64,000 nt of DNA, from the NCBI RefSeq assembly GCF_000004195.4, contig NC_030677.2, positions 198,609,872-198,673,871 on the forward strand, written 5' to 3'. Positions 11,001 to 26,000 of this stretch are shown here, one piece after another. This DNA is from Xenopus tropicalis (taxonomy: Eukaryota; Chordata; Amphibia; Anura; Pipidae). A program made the translations under genes and the position numbers. Each line of letters opens with the position of its first letter. Within the stretch, counting starts at the first letter, position 1. A model generated the notes under the pieces. That model did not search any database, was not told the origin of the DNA, and saw nothing but the letters and a program-made list of their open reading frames with translations.

Positions 11001-14000
11001 ATATAGTTACAAAAATGTAATCTATAAAGGCTGGATTACTCCAGCCTTTATAGATTACATTTTTGTAACTATATTACAAATATTTTTTATTTATAGTCTG
11101 TCTATTTTACCCAGTTTCATTTTTACTCACTCCAGCCTTTATAGATTACATTTTTGTAACTATATTACAAATATTTTTTATTTATAGTCTGTCTATTTTA
11201 CCCAGTTTCATTTTTACATTGAACTGTTCCTTTAACACCACACAAAGCACAGCTTCCAGAAGGTATTTAATGACTCACCCCAAGCAGAGTGCTGTTCACC
11301 CTACCGTCTCTAACATATTGAAAAACATTGTACAGCTCCTCCTCCTACAGCCCCCTAGGACGATCCTTAGTTATATGCTGTATCCCTGTCTGGGCTTTGC
11401 CATGGGATCACAACCCCACGAGTGGGCTATGGGCTGTTCGCCAAGCCCCCTACTGCGTACTAGAACGTGTAAGGCCAGCCTCCCCGAAACAATGAAAGCT
11501 TAGTCATATGGCACCCTAATAAATAAAGTTGCCAAGTTGGACTTCCAGTTTATGAAAGCAAATAGGCATTATTAAACAGGGCACTTTTTTTTGGACACAC
11601 TAATGTACTTTAAGCTATTTATGCAAAAAAAACAATATACTGTACCGCTTCTCTGTCAAGAGCTTCTTGGAACTCCCTCTCGCGCCTCTCCTGATATTGC
11701 TTCTCCCGGAACATTCGGTTCTGTTGCATAACTTCCTTTTCATGGCGCGCGTGCATAAGCTGAACTGCAATTCTCCGCTCTTGCTGGGACTGTCTCATTA
11801 ATCGGTTTATCAGTTGTTCCTCCCGGAAAGCTTCCTGGAAGCAAAGTGCATTGTTACTAAAGGGGTTGTTCACCTTTAAGTTAACTTTTAGTATGATGTA
11901 GAGAGTGATATTCTTAGACAATTTGCAATTGGTATTTGTTTTTTATTATTTGTGGGGTTTTTTTCACTTCTTGTTCAGCAGTTCTCCAGTCTTGAATTTC
12001 AGCAGCTATTTGGTTGCTAGTAGCATCTCACAGCATAGGCAGCATTTACAAGGAATAGTCACGATAACCCTTTAGCTGCAGGGCACAATGGGTAACTCCC
12101 AGCTTTCAGGTATATGCTGCCAGTGGAACCTGGGTGATTACTATCTAACCCTAGGTCTGTACACTGGTAACCCTACTCTGGGCAGTATTATACCCGGGAT
12201 TATAATCCCACTACAATTCCTGGTCAGAGCCAAAATGCTGTTTACTAAATAGCCCTGCCTGTCTGTCACACCTAGGGGCACATTTACTAACCCACGAACG
12301 GGCCGAATGCGTCCGATTGCGTTTTTTTCGTAATGATCGGTAATTTTGCGATTTTTTCGTATCTTTTGCGATTTTTTCGTATCTTTTGCGATTTTTTCGG
12401 CGTCTTTACGATTTTTGCGTAAAAACGCGAGTTTTTCGTAGCCATTACGAAAGTTGCGCAAAGTCGCGATTTTTTCGTAGCGTTAAAACTTGCGCCTTTT
12501 AAGTATTAACGCTACGAAAAAATCGTGACTTTGCGCAACTTTCGTAATGGCTACGAAAAACTCGCGTTTTTACGCAAAAATCGTAAAGACGCCGAAATAA
12601 TCGCAAAAAATACGAAAAAATCGCAAAATTACCGAAAAAGTCACAAAATGTTCGTTTCCAATCGGAATTTTTCCAATTCGGATTCGAACTCGTGTCTTAG
12701 TAAATCAGCCCCCTAGTGTGACCTATAACTGGAGCTGCCTATTCTTTCTAAACCTACCAGTACCTCTCTGCCTGCTTACTCAGGCAGAGACTTCACAAAA
12801 ATGGCCTCTGGCCTCATGGCTCTCAGCCTTTTATACCACCTTATGCCACCTTATGGCCAAACTGTGGAACTGCATGAAAGGTCATGCTATGACCCAGGAA
12901 CAAGGGACTTACTTGCCATTACATTGAGGACCCTTCATAGCTATCCAAATACTAGGAGACCCAGAGTTAGAAAAGGTACAATTTACCAGTTTCCTACACT
13001 TATTAGTTACAATTGTATCTCAGTGCAGGTGTAGCTTTTTGAGTTTCTGGGCTCTGCCAAAATCTACTTTTTTAATTAAGTTTGAAAAACATTGTATCTT
13101 TTTTAGTGGTCAGTGCAGGCGATCAAAGGGAAATGAGGGACTTTTCAGAAAAAATCTGGGACTGTGGGCTGAGCTGTTAAAATTGGGACTATTAGACTTT
13201 TATGGAAACCTCCAGTTACCAGCACCAAGGAGTTATATTAGCACTAAGAGCAGAATGTTGAAGTGTATTTTTTTGCAGAAGGCCAGAGGGATTCCTTCAT
13301 GCTTCCTGCTTTGGGTTCTATTTTACTTAAAGGAACAGTAACACAAAAAAATGAAAGTGTTGTACCCTGCACTGGTACAACTGGGGTATTTGCTTTAGAA
13401 ACTCTACTACAGTTCATATAAATAAGCTGCTGTGTAGCCATGGGGGTAACCATTCAACTGGGGAAAAGGAGAAAAGACACAGGTTGCATAACAGATAAGC
13501 TATGTGGAATACAATGGTGTCCTAAAGAGCTTAGCCGTTATCTGCATCCGTAATTGCCCCTACTGCTACACAACAGCTTGTTTAAATAAACTATAGTAGT
13601 GTAACTGAAGCAAACACACCCATGTCACCGGTGCAGAGCAACAGTACGTTATATTTTAATACTTTTAAACCACTTTCATTTTTTGGTGATACTGATCCAA
13701 ATGTAACCCAGTCACAAGCACAAACACACAATGAACCGAGGGCTAGTTTCACAATTAGTCATTTGTTATTTTGCTTATTATTTTTTTCCGAGAGATGTTC
13801 TGCCTCCCTGACTCCTACAGTACAACGGCGGTTATTTATTATTAAGTCATTTGGGCCCCTCGTTGCAGACAAATACAAATGGGCCTAACAATTCTTTAGT
13901 TGCAGAAAATTGGAAATTGGCCTGGGACCCCTTTTTCCACCTTTTGGGCCTTCCCTGGGTGGCCTGCCCAATACCTTGGGAATCAGAGCCCTAAATCATA

Positions 14001-17000
14001 CCTCCCAACATTTCATTAAGAGAAAGAGGGACAAAAATATGTGGCACAGGTAGTGCAGCGAAATTTTTTTGGCCACGCCTGCTTTGTGACCATGCCCCCA
14101 CATGCCACACCCACTTTACATGCCCCAGATGTGCCAGTATAATCGCTAAATAAAAAGAATAAAGGACATATTAACTTCAAAGGTGCCAGTATGACTACAT
14201 TAAATTGATAAAGGGCATATTAACCCCAGACATCCCAGTAAAATTACTAAATTAAACTGATAAAGGGCATATCGGCTTCAGACATGCCAAAGTTATAAAC
14301 AGGGCCAATTCCAGTGGTACATAAACTATGTTATTTCCTTCTATTCTTAATCAGTTGAAAGCGAAACAGTATTAATGTACCACTAGAATTTCTAGCCATA
14401 TTAACAAGGCCTAAGGTTCCCAAACTTATAAGGGCCCTTTTTAAATGTCTGCTATATTTTGTGAACGGATCAGGGATACCTCTGTCTTCTCCTGCATGCT
14501 GTGCTCTGCCAGAGATTCCCAGGAGTGAGAGATATATGTTAGGGGTGGAAAGGTGAAACTGTCCAGCACACAAATAAAGGCAACAGCTTCTTCTGCCTGA
14601 TAAAAGACAGAGCGCACCCTCAGCCCCTGACCCGGTGAGCAGAAGCAGGGAGAGAGATGCTGCCAATGTCGATAGTTGACCCTTGCCTGTCACAAATGCT
14701 CCTCCCAGGACAATTAAACATCAAGGTGAGCTTGAGGTAGCAGGGGAGATTCAAGGGTTAAGGGGGCGGGCTATATTACGGAGCAGAGCAGGCACAGCAA
14801 TCAATTAAATGGCAATGCTGAGAAGCGGGACATCTAACAATGAATTCGGGACAGCGGGCAGTGCCATAAATATCGGGACTGTCCAGCTGAAAGCGGGACG
14901 GTTGGGAGGTATGCCTTAAATCAATCAGGAAAGTTGTAACTGACTACAAAACACAAGACCAGTTACACCTAAAAGTAGAAATAGGAGACATTTATATAGG
15001 GGATTCTTTATCCATGATTTATATAGCGCTGACACATGTATGGAGGGCCTTACAGAGATTGCGCAGCATTCCCATCAGCCCCCCCCCAGTGAGCTCACAA
15101 TCTGCATTCATATTCACACACAAACGGTTCCATCATTATCCAATTAAAGAAAAGTTCACTTACAATTAACCATTGGAATGTTATAGGATGTCCTATTCTT
15201 TTTGCATTGTTTCAACTGGTCTTCCTTCTTTATAGTTTTTGAATTATTTGCCTTCCTGCACTGTGAGGCTACAATTTTAATGGTATTGTTACTCTGTATT
15301 ACTTATTTTTCTACTCAGGTCTCCTATTCACCATTCGGTCTCTAATTCATACCACTGCCTGGTTGCTAGGGTAATTTAAAACAAAGCAACCAGGTAACTG
15401 CCAAGATTCTAAAACTGGAGAGCTGATACTAAAAGTTAATACCTGATCTATTCATAACAAAGGGCTACTCACTTCTAAAACAGCAGGATGCAAACTGCAA
15501 AACCCAAATGGCTTGTCTTTTAGTTGTGATTGTACATCAGACTGCCACATGTTGTTTTTCTCTGTGTCTTATAATAAAACTGTAATAAAACGATATAATA
15601 AAACTATATATGGAAAGTTATCCCTTTAGTAGTTCAGCTCCCCAAGCATTGTTGTGCTATTGAATACTGCCATCTAGTGGTGATGGAAATAAAATGTACT
15701 GTTCTTTCACTGCAATTCTCTGTATTGTGAGTATTGGGGAAAACAGGGCAATGACAGAGGGCCCACTCAACAATTACATGTAGATAGTGCTTAATAGGTG
15801 ACATATAGACCTAAAGTGGAAATAAGGGAACTCAAAGGGAAATTACTAAATCATAATCAAGATTTTTTTTTCCAGGACTGTAACATGGCAGTGGGCACAG
15901 GTCTCATGTAGAGGAGAGTGTAACAGAGAATGAGAGTAGAAAAGCAATAGCAACAGAGAATAAAAACAGACGTTTGGGACTGAATCTGGAAAATGCTGAT
16001 GGGATAGAGGGGTAAAGCCTTCTGAAAGTGGGTTAATAAAGGGGGACATGTGTTGGGTGCTGTGACGGACCCCAATATATGAACTGGGGTAAACCTTACA
16101 GTAGGTGGACAACTGGTGGGGGAAAGGCTACATGTACTGTATGTGGTGGGGGAGGGGGCTGCAGCAAAGTTTTAAAAAACAAAAAAGTATTATTAAATAT
16201 ACAGATATCGGACCCCTTATCCGGAAACCCATTATCCAGAAAGTTCTGAATTATGGAAAGTTCATCTCCCATAGACTCCATTTTAATCAAATAATTCACA
16301 TTTTTAAAAAAGATTTCCCTTTTCTCTGTAATAATAAAACAGTACCTGTACTTGATCCCAATTAAGATATAATTACCCCTTATTGGGGGCAGAACAGCCC
16401 TATTGGGTTTATTTCATGGTTAAATGATTCCCTTTTCTCTGTAATAATAAAACAGTACCTGTACTTGATCCCAACTAAGATATAATTACCCCTTATTGGG
16501 GGCAGAACAGCCCTATTGGGTTCATTTCATGGTTAAATGATTCCCTTTTCTCTGTAATAATAAAATAGTACCTGTACTTGATCCCAACTAAGATATAATT
16601 ACCCCTTATTGGGGCAGAACAGCCCTATTGGGTTTATTTAATGGTTAAATGATTCCCTTTTCTCTGTAATAATAAAACAGTACCTGTACTTGATCCCAAC
16701 TAAGATATAATTACCCCTTATTGGGGGCAGAACAGCCCTATTGGGTTTATTTAATGGTTAAATGATTCCCTTTTCTCTGTAATAATAAAACAGTACCTGT
16801 ACTTGATCCCAACTAAGATATAATTAATCCTTATTGGAGTCAAAACAATCCTATTGGGTTTAATTACTGTTTAAATAATTTTTTTAGCAGACTTAAGGTA
16901 GGAGATCCGAATTTCAGAAAGGCCCCTTATCCGGATAACCTGAGGTCCCGATCATTCTGGAAAAAGGGTCCCATACCTGTACAAATATTTGAAACAATCC

Positions 17001-20000
17001 AAAATACTTTTCTGAATGAATAGTTTAGTGATGATTCATTTACTTGGTACAGGGGAAGGGGGGCTCACCCAGATATTTGCTCAGGGCTCCCTGCAGCCTA
17101 TGTACAGCTACTGTTCTATTCCCCCTAGGACAGGGGCCCTGTGGAGTTGCCCCTCTTTGAGTCTCCCTAAAGGTAGTACGGAAATAATAACTCATGTTTT
17201 TAGTAGGCAAAATAATACTTTTGGGAACCGCCAAGTCAAGGGCGGTCGGTGAAATGTGATTCTCTCAATAAAAAATACTCTAGTTTTTACTGTCTAATAT
17301 AGGATTCTGGGATTGTAGGGCAATTTTAGTTTATATATTTGAATTATAAAAATGTATGTGGCTACTAATAATTCTAACATAAGGGGATCATATAACAAGC
17401 TCTCTGCTTTATTTACCAGTAGGTCCTTCCAACGGAAACGAGAGCACCCACTCCGTTTAGAAGAAGGGAGGTTCCATTTAAATATTCGGAAAGGATTTGT
17501 TACTGTGAGAGCTGTGAAGTTGTGTAATTCCCTCCCCGAATCAGTCGTGCTGGCTGATACATTATATAGCTTTAAGAAGGGGCTGGATGGATTCTTAGCA
17601 AGTGAGGGAATACAGGGTTATGGGAGATAGCTCTCAGTACAAGTGAGGGAATACAGGGGTAGGGGAGATAGCTCTCAGTACAAGTGAGGGAATACAGGGG
17701 TAGGGGAGATAGCTCTCAGTACAAGTGAGGGAATACAGGGGTAGGGGAGATAGCTCTCAGTACAAGTGAGGGAATACAGGGGTAGGGGAGATAGCTCTCA
17801 GTACAAGTGAGGGAATACAGGGGTAGGGGAGATAGCTCTCAGTACAAGTGAGGGAATACAGGGTTATGGGAGATAGCTCTCAGTACAAGTGAGGGAATAC
17901 AGGGTTATGGGAGATAGTTCTCAGTACAAGTGAGGGAATACAGGGGTATGGGAGATAGCTCTCAGTACAAGTGAGGGAATACAGGGGTAGGGGAGATAGC
18001 TCTCAATACAAGTGAGGGAATACAGGGTTATGGGAGATAGCTCTCAGTACAAGTGAGGGAATACAGGGGTATGGGAGATAGCTCTCAGTACAAGTGAGGG
18101 AATACAGGGGTAGGGGAGATAGCTCTCAATACAAGTGAGGGAATACAGGGTTATGGGAGATAGCTCTCAGTACAAGTGAGGGAATACAGGGGTATGGGAG
18201 ATAGCTCTCAGTACAAGTGAGGGAATACAGGGGTAGGGGAGATAGCTCTCAGTACAAGTGAGGGAATACAGGGGTAGGGGAGATAGCTCTTAGTACAAGT
18301 GAGGGAATACAGGGGTAGGGGAGATAGCTCTCAGTACAAGTGAGGGAATACAGGGGTATGGGAGATAGCTCTCAGTACAAGTGAGGGAATACAGGGGTAG
18401 GGGAGATAGCTCTCAGTACAAGTGAGGGAATACAGGGGTAGGGGAGATAGCTCTCAGTACAAGTGAGGGAATACAGGGGTAGGGGAGATAGCTCTCAGTA
18501 CAAGTGAAGGAATACAGGGGTAGGGGGATAGCTCTCAGTACAAGTGAGGGAATACAGGGGTAGGGGAGAAAGCTCTCAGTACAAGTGAGGGAATACAGGG
18601 GTAGGGGGGATAGCTCTCACTACAAGTGAGGGAATACAGGGGTAGGGGGGATAGCTCTCAGTACAAGTGAGGGAATACAGGGGTATGGGAGATAGCTCTC
18701 AGTACAAGTGAGGGAATACAGGGGTAGGGGAGATAGCTCTCAGTACAAGTGAGGGAATACAGGGGTATGGGAGATAGCTCTCAGTACAAGTGAGGGAATA
18801 CAGGGGTAGGGGAGATAGCTCTCAGTACAAGTGAGGGAATACAGGGGTAGGGGAGATAGCTCTCAGTACAAGTGAGGGAATACAGGGGTAGGGGAGAAAG
18901 CTCTCAGTACAAGTGAGGGAATACAGGGGTATGGGAGATAGCTCTCAGTACAAGTGAGGGAATACAGGGGTAGGGGAGATAGCTCTCAGTACAAGTGAGG
19001 GAATACAGGGGTATGGGAGATAGCTCTCAGTACAAGTGAGGGAATACAGGGGTAGGGGGGATAGCTCTCAGTACAAGTGAGGGAATACAGGGGTAGGGGG
19101 GATAGCTCTCAGTACAAGTGAGGGAATACAGGGGTAGGGGAGATAGCTCTCAGTACAAGTGAGGGAATACAGGGGTAGGGGAGATAGCTCTCAGTACAAG
19201 TGAGGGAATACAGGGGTAGGGGGGATAGCTCTCAGTACAAGTGAGGGAATACAGGGGTATGGGAGATAGCTCTCAGTACAAGTGAGGGAATACAGGGTTA
19301 TGGGAGATAGCTCTTAGTACAAGTTGATCCAGGGACTGGTCCGATTGCCATCTTGGAGTCAGGAAGGAATTTTTTCCCCTCTCCAGCAAATTAGAGAGGC
19401 TTCAGATGGGGTTTTTGCCTTCCTCTGGATCAACTAGCAGTTAGGCAGGATATATATAGGCATTATGGTTGAACGTGATGGACGTATGTCTTTTTTCAAC
19501 CTAACTTACTATGTTACTATGTAACACAATACCCTGACAATTGTGATAATCTGCACTGAGCAAACCTCTAGCTCAGACACAGCCTCCTAATGAATTGCGT
19601 CCGAATCAAAAGTAATTACTTCTCCCGAGTGCAAAATTAGTCACAGTGACTGAGGTCAGTGCCGTGGAAAAAGGATTGGCTGTTGGGCATTGGGGAAAAC
19701 ATGGCAATGACAGAGGGTAGGACTGTGTATTCGGTGCCAGACGTCTGCATCTATGTACGCAAGCAGCGCTGCGGGGAATTGCTGTACGTGTTCTCACCTT
19801 CAGCAGCCCAATAGTGCGTATTACTGTGTTCCATGGTTATAGAGTGCGCAGCGGAACATAAAGAATTAGTTCTGTGACATGGTATTTACTGTAATGCACA
19901 AGGGATACCAGGGTTCAATTATTGTATCTGTCAGGTCACTTCATCTAATGGTGCCTCAGGCACCCAACATTGATCCATAATGTTAAAATGACAAAGTGAT

Positions 20001-23000
20001 TGTTTCTAAGTGGCGGCATGTCTGTCACTGCCACGTCTGCTCTGTGATACACATAAGTAACTATGGGAAGCAGTGATAGGTGGATAGATGCATTTGAAAG
20101 GGGCTGCTCACCTTTAAATTAACTTTTAGGGGCACATTTACCAAGCAATTTTGAGAAAAAATTGAAGTTTCAAGGGGAAGTTAATGCCCTCAATGTTTTT
20201 GTTTCACCCAGTTTTAAGGGGAAGTTTACCCCCTCAATGTTTTCTATTTTAACCATTTTCAAGGGGAAGCTAATCCCTTCATTGTTTTCTATTTCACACA
20301 TTTTCAAGGGAAGTTAATCCTCTCACTGTTTTCTATTTCAGACATTTTCAAGGGGAAGCTAATCCCTTCATTGTTTTCTATTTCACACATTTTCAAGGGA
20401 AATTAATCCTCTCACTGTTTTCTATTTCAGACATTTTCAAGGGGAAGCTAATCCCTTCATTGTTTTCTATTTCACACATTTTCAAGGGAAGATAATCCCA
20501 TCATTGTTTTCTATTTCACCCAGTTTCAAGTGAAACTTAAACACATTATTGTTTTCCAAAAATAAGTGGAAATGCACCTAAAATGGCTACTGGAGCAATT
20601 CCTGTTTGGGAAATATAAAACGAATGCCTGTTTAAACTCGAATTGTTTGAGTTTTAACGATACTTCAACTTGAAAAATGTGGGATTTTCGAATGTAAACT
20701 CAAAACTTTCATACAAACGATTCAAGCATTATTGAGACATTTTATAAATCGCATTTAATTCAAATTAATACCATGTCGAGTTTATACGACTTTCAGAAAA
20801 AGACAAACTTTAGTAAATCAGCCCCTTAGTATGATGTAGACATTGATATTGTGAGGCAGTTTGCAATTGGTTTTCATTTTTTATTATTTGTGGATTTTCA
20901 GTTGTGAAGCTATTTGTTTAGCAGCTCTCAAGTTTGGAATTTCAGCAGCTATCTGGTTGCTAAGGTCTTGTTCATCTTAGCAACCAGGTAGTAGTTTGAA
21001 TAAGAGACTGGAATATGGGTAGGAGGGGGACTAAATAGAAAGATAAGTAATAAAAGGTAACAATAATAATAAAACTGTAAGGTCACAGAGCAATAGTTTT
21101 TTAGCTATCAGGGTCAGTAACTACCATTTAAAAGCTGAAGAGAAAGGCACATAATTCAAAAACTATACAAAAATAAATCATAAAGACCAATTGCAAAGTT
21201 GCTAGTAACATGACATTATATAGCATACAAAAGTTAACTTAAATATAGTTTGGGGTTGACTGCATTGGCGTGTTGATGCAGTCCTTGTCGATGGGTTCCT
21301 GTAGGCCTGCAGTATGTGGCGATTGTTGGTCCCCAGGCCTAGGAATGGTTGAGCATTATTTGGCCCCCCATATAATGGCAATACAACATTGATGTTACAA
21401 ATTGTAAAAACTTCTCCACAACTTACAGACAGCATGCAGGAACTACAAAACCCACAATGTACTCCTTTCCTAATTGACATCACATGTGCAGGGAATTGTG
21501 GGATTGGGAGGATGCAGGCTGAAGGCAGGCTGAGGACAGGTGACTACTGTTACATTTTATTTTGAGTCTCAAAGTAGCAGTACTATGCAGGGCATTCCGG
21601 GCTAATGCATTTTATTTTGAGTCTCAAAGTAGCAGTACTATGCAGGGCATTCTGGGCTAATACATTGTGAGTGTCAAAGTAGCAGTACTATGCAGGGCAT
21701 TCCGGGCTAATGCATTTTATTTTGAGTCTCAAAGTAGCAGTACTATGCAGGGCATTCCGGGCTAATGCATTTTATTTTGAGTCTCAGAGTAGCAGTACTA
21801 TGCAGGGCATTCCGGGCTAATGCATTTTATTTTGAGTCTCAAAGTAGCAGTACTATGCAGGGCATTCTGGGCTAATACATTGTGAGTCTCAAAGTAGCAG
21901 TACTATGCAGGGCATTCCGGGCTAATGCATTTTATTTTGAGTCTCAAAGTAGCAGTACTATGCAGGGCATTCCGGGCTAATGCATTTTATTTTGAGTCTC
22001 AAAGTAGCAGTACTATGCAGGGCATTCCGGGCTAATGCATTTTATTTTGAGTCTCAAAGTAGCAGTCCTATGCAGGGCATTCTGGGCTAATACATTTTAT
22101 TTCGAGTCTCAAAGTTCCAAATCCCTCTGTCAATGTAAATATACAACTGGGCACAAATGAGGAGAATCAGGGGCAAGAAGAACACGGACAGTATTATGGA
22201 CTGCCCCTTCTCTGCAAACAACATCATTAATTATTTACACAATTAAAATATTCATTAGCTATAGGAAAATAAATCCTAAGCAAGCAGCAAGTTTGTCATG
22301 CCCGGGGTAGATACTTATCTTACCTCTTGTGCCCCATGACCCACAAGCTGTTCCATAAGAATCCGCCGACGTCTCTTTTCGCGCTGCTCACGTGCTACAG
22401 AATCCTCCTCTAATCGCTTCTGAATTTTCCTTACGTAATCATCATTAGTATCCAGTTTTAGCAAAGCAGTGCCAATGTTAACTGATGACCTTAATCTCTG
22501 GAGTGTTGGGCCCCTACAATAAATTGAAAGTATAATTAGGAGGATAATGTAGGAGGGCTTTATAGCTTTAGTACATATATATGTGGGTACTGGTACTGTT
22601 TTAATATGCTATTAAACATCCTAATGCCTAGTAACACCTGAGCAACCTGTAGAAACATACTCAGCTGCACATCAAACCACTTATAGTGAATGGAAAGGGT
22701 TGTTTTATTAAATGCACTCAAGAAGACTAAAATCTGAACGTGTTTCCCTGCCTTAAATAACAAATGGGAGGATGTTCTGAATATGAAATAGTTGGCAGAC
22801 ACCAATCGTACAAAAGTGACTTCCATTGTAGGTCCCCAAGGATATCGTCAGATACTCAATACACGCGCAGATTTTATCACAATAAGCACAAAATTTTCTA
22901 ACCTGTCCGATCTACTAAATGACCTATCACCATAGTACGAAAATTATTGGGACAATAATTTTGAGCCTACACACGGTATGAAAATCAGACCATAGTCTTC

Positions 23001-26000
23001 TTCCTCCAGATGAGGCCTCCTGTCCCAGGCCCCCCTACTGGAGTTCTAAGAGCGGCCAGACTATCTCTGAAAGCTAAGGACAGCGCTACAGAAATTCTCA
23101 CTCCGTATTATTTACATGCACAGGATACATAATAGCAGTATTTTCTCTGTATGAATTCAGAGCCGTATTGCGGTGTGGGCATTTCCCAATTTAAATATTT
23201 TCCTATAAACAAATGGAAACTGATTATATTTTTCCCTTGTTAGTAACACCAAACACTTACTGCATTTCAATTTTTGTCTGAATATATTATCCAAGATGTG
23301 GACTAAAGAACAAATTGCTATTTAACATGGTTTTCTAAGCGGCTGCCTTACAAAATACCAGCCCTTTAATTAGCTCTCCCCATAAAGCCTTTTGAAATGC
23401 AAGGCAGCCCTGCTGCTTGCTGATTCTGGTCAACACATGAACTGATTTTGCTTGTGTTAGTAAAAGGCATCTCAGACTCATGCCAACACAGTCTGGAACC
23501 TGCCAACTTGCATAGTGAGCTGCCACCCATGTGTGGTATGAAAAGTTTTAAATCTTCAGGCATTTACAAAGCTGTTATAACTAATAACTCTAATAATAAG
23601 TGAATGTGGCATTTAGGATTGCAGCTGTGATTTAGATGCAACTGATTGGCTCTAGTTTTTAAGCAATAACATTTATTGCAGAGAAACATGATTTAATATA
23701 AGACTGGATCGGACTTGTTTCATGGAAACAATTTTGCATGCATTTCCATGCAAATAGAGATTTGATTCCACATCTACTGGTTGGATAGGACTGTGGTATA
23801 AATACAGAGGAAGCAGACCCTGTGGCTCAGCTCTGTTCTGCTTCTTATGTAGGGGGGCCCACGGGTGACCCGCGGCTCATGCAAAATTGCGTGTCACGTT
23901 CAATTTTTTTGTGCTTCTAGTACTGGCCAACAAGAGCACTCTAAGACAGAATGCTAATAGGCTTTACTTGTTGGCCAGTCCTAGAAGTGTAAAAAGCTAG
24001 AACTTCCCTCTGCTACCTCCACTGCTGGTCAGAGGGACTCTTCTCAAGGAGACAAGGAAGGGATAGAGATTAGATGTGACTTAATCCCACTCATCTTCAT
24101 TAAGGGAGGATATGAGGTGTCCAAGCATGTTAAGTTATGGATAAGGATATCATGGATATCATGACACCTTATAGCAGTGATCCCCAACCAGTGGCTCAGG
24201 GGCAACTTGTTGCTCCCCAACCCCTTGGATGATGCTCTCAGTGCCCCCAAACCAGGTAGTTATTTTTAAATTCCTGACTTGGGGGCAAGTTTTGGTTGAA
24301 TAAAAACAAGATTTGCTACCAAATAAAGCCCCCTGTAAGCTGATAGTGTGCATAGAGGCTGCCTAATAGCCAATCTTAGCCCTTATTTGGCACCTCCATG
24401 AACTTTTATGGTGCTTGTGTTGCTCCCCAAGTCTTTTTACATTTGACTGTGGCTCATGAGTAAGAAAGGTTGGGGACTCCTGCCTTATAGAATGCATAGC
24501 AACGAGGTTGCATCAGAGCAGTAAAGACAGACATTTTCTACTATTATAAAGTGAATGATCAATTTAATTGTTTATTGGTTACTATGGTTATTAAAAAACT
24601 TACAGGGTTTATTTAAAAAACAAAGTGGGTGTAGTAATTTTCTGGTTGTCCTACCTATGTAGGGTGCTGGAAATTGTAGGCAGAACTGTTATAAGCTATA
24701 AAACAAGGATTATGATCATCTCTATACCTGGTATTAGCAGACAAGCTTCCAACAGATCCATCTTTCACTCCTTTTTCAAACTTTGTGATTTCTGTATAAA
24801 CTTCCTAATAAAAAAAAAAAGATTTATTATTCATCTTTTAATAACTTGTCTTGAACGGGTAGCAAAGGAAATGGGTAAGAGCGCTATTCTGGTTCACGCG
24901 CAGGCTAAATAGGAAGGCTTTAGAATGAGCTGTCACTTGTTCAATAACAAAAGCGTGCATCCAAGCCACACAGAATTTATAGCACATGGTGTGAAACTCT
25001 AACTGACCTCAGCTTCTTTCTTCTTTTTCAGCATCTTTTGTGCTTCGATGGCCTTCAATGTGCGGTTTTGAGGTGGTTTTGGAATCTGAACAATTGCTGC
25101 TTGAATTCGTGCCATTATTTCGGTTTGTCTCCTTCTAGCTCGTCGCAGCTGAGGGGAAACAATTTAACCTTAGTTAACTTCAGTGTTTTGAGACTGTTTA
25201 GACTGGCCTAGTTATTCATTAGTTGCTTATAACAGATTATTTGATATTAAATAAAAAAAGCTGACATGGATAAAGTCGTATGTTCCACATACAAAGAGGA
25301 TTTGAATGAGACTTTACAAGGTTTATTCCACAGTAATATACTGAACACAAGGGCTTAAAGGAGAACTAAATGTTAACAAAGAAGTAGGCTAGAAATGAAA
25401 TACATTAGGGACCATTTAGGACTACTTGTGCAGTTAAGGTTGCACAAATTTAACTGCATTTAAGGGGTGACTGCAATGACCCTGAGAAAAATGTTGCATT
25501 GTGTTAAAAAAACATGGCAATTGCACTCAAAGTTGTACATTGCTCTCTGCACTTGTGGTTGTAAATGACCCCTATAATGTGTTGGGCTTTTTTACTAACT
25601 CAAAAGAACCACAGCCCTTTAGCAGGGAAAATCTTTGTCTCTGAAGATGCCCCAGTAGCCCCCCATCTTCTTAGTGCTGCTGTCACTTACCTGAGCTTAG
25701 GGACCCACGCACTATACAGTGTATACTGTATATATAGAATATATGATTAGTAATGTACTCAAGTTTTCATTACACGGAGGCACTGAAACCAGTGCATTCT
25801 GCAACATATTGTAATAATCAGCCTTGTAGCATCAGATTCTAAGACAGATGATTTTCTGCTTGATGATTTCTGGCAAGCTTTAAGTTTTGCTCTCATTAAC
25901 TGCCCAAAGCATACTAAGCATGTGATTGTCACTGACACTAAACAGATAGCCTAATAAGATCCAAGATGGTGTGCTCCTGTGGACAACTTTGACGATACAG

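Larger units (their letters stand above)
11835..22323 (-). other. SPEF2 intron 7, largest intron (10.5 kb)
   Basis: Built almost entirely of mobile elements and minisatellites, listed separately. Unlisted parts (for example 12720-13325, 14925-15130, 19530-20095) show no exon. Confidence 0.7.

Noticed and set aside
12141..12716. ORFs of 63-106 codons rich in Lys/Arg at 12141-12716 and 33126-33673
   Set aside because: They fall inside Harbinger-like foldback elements and are read from CGAAAAA-rich arms on both strands.
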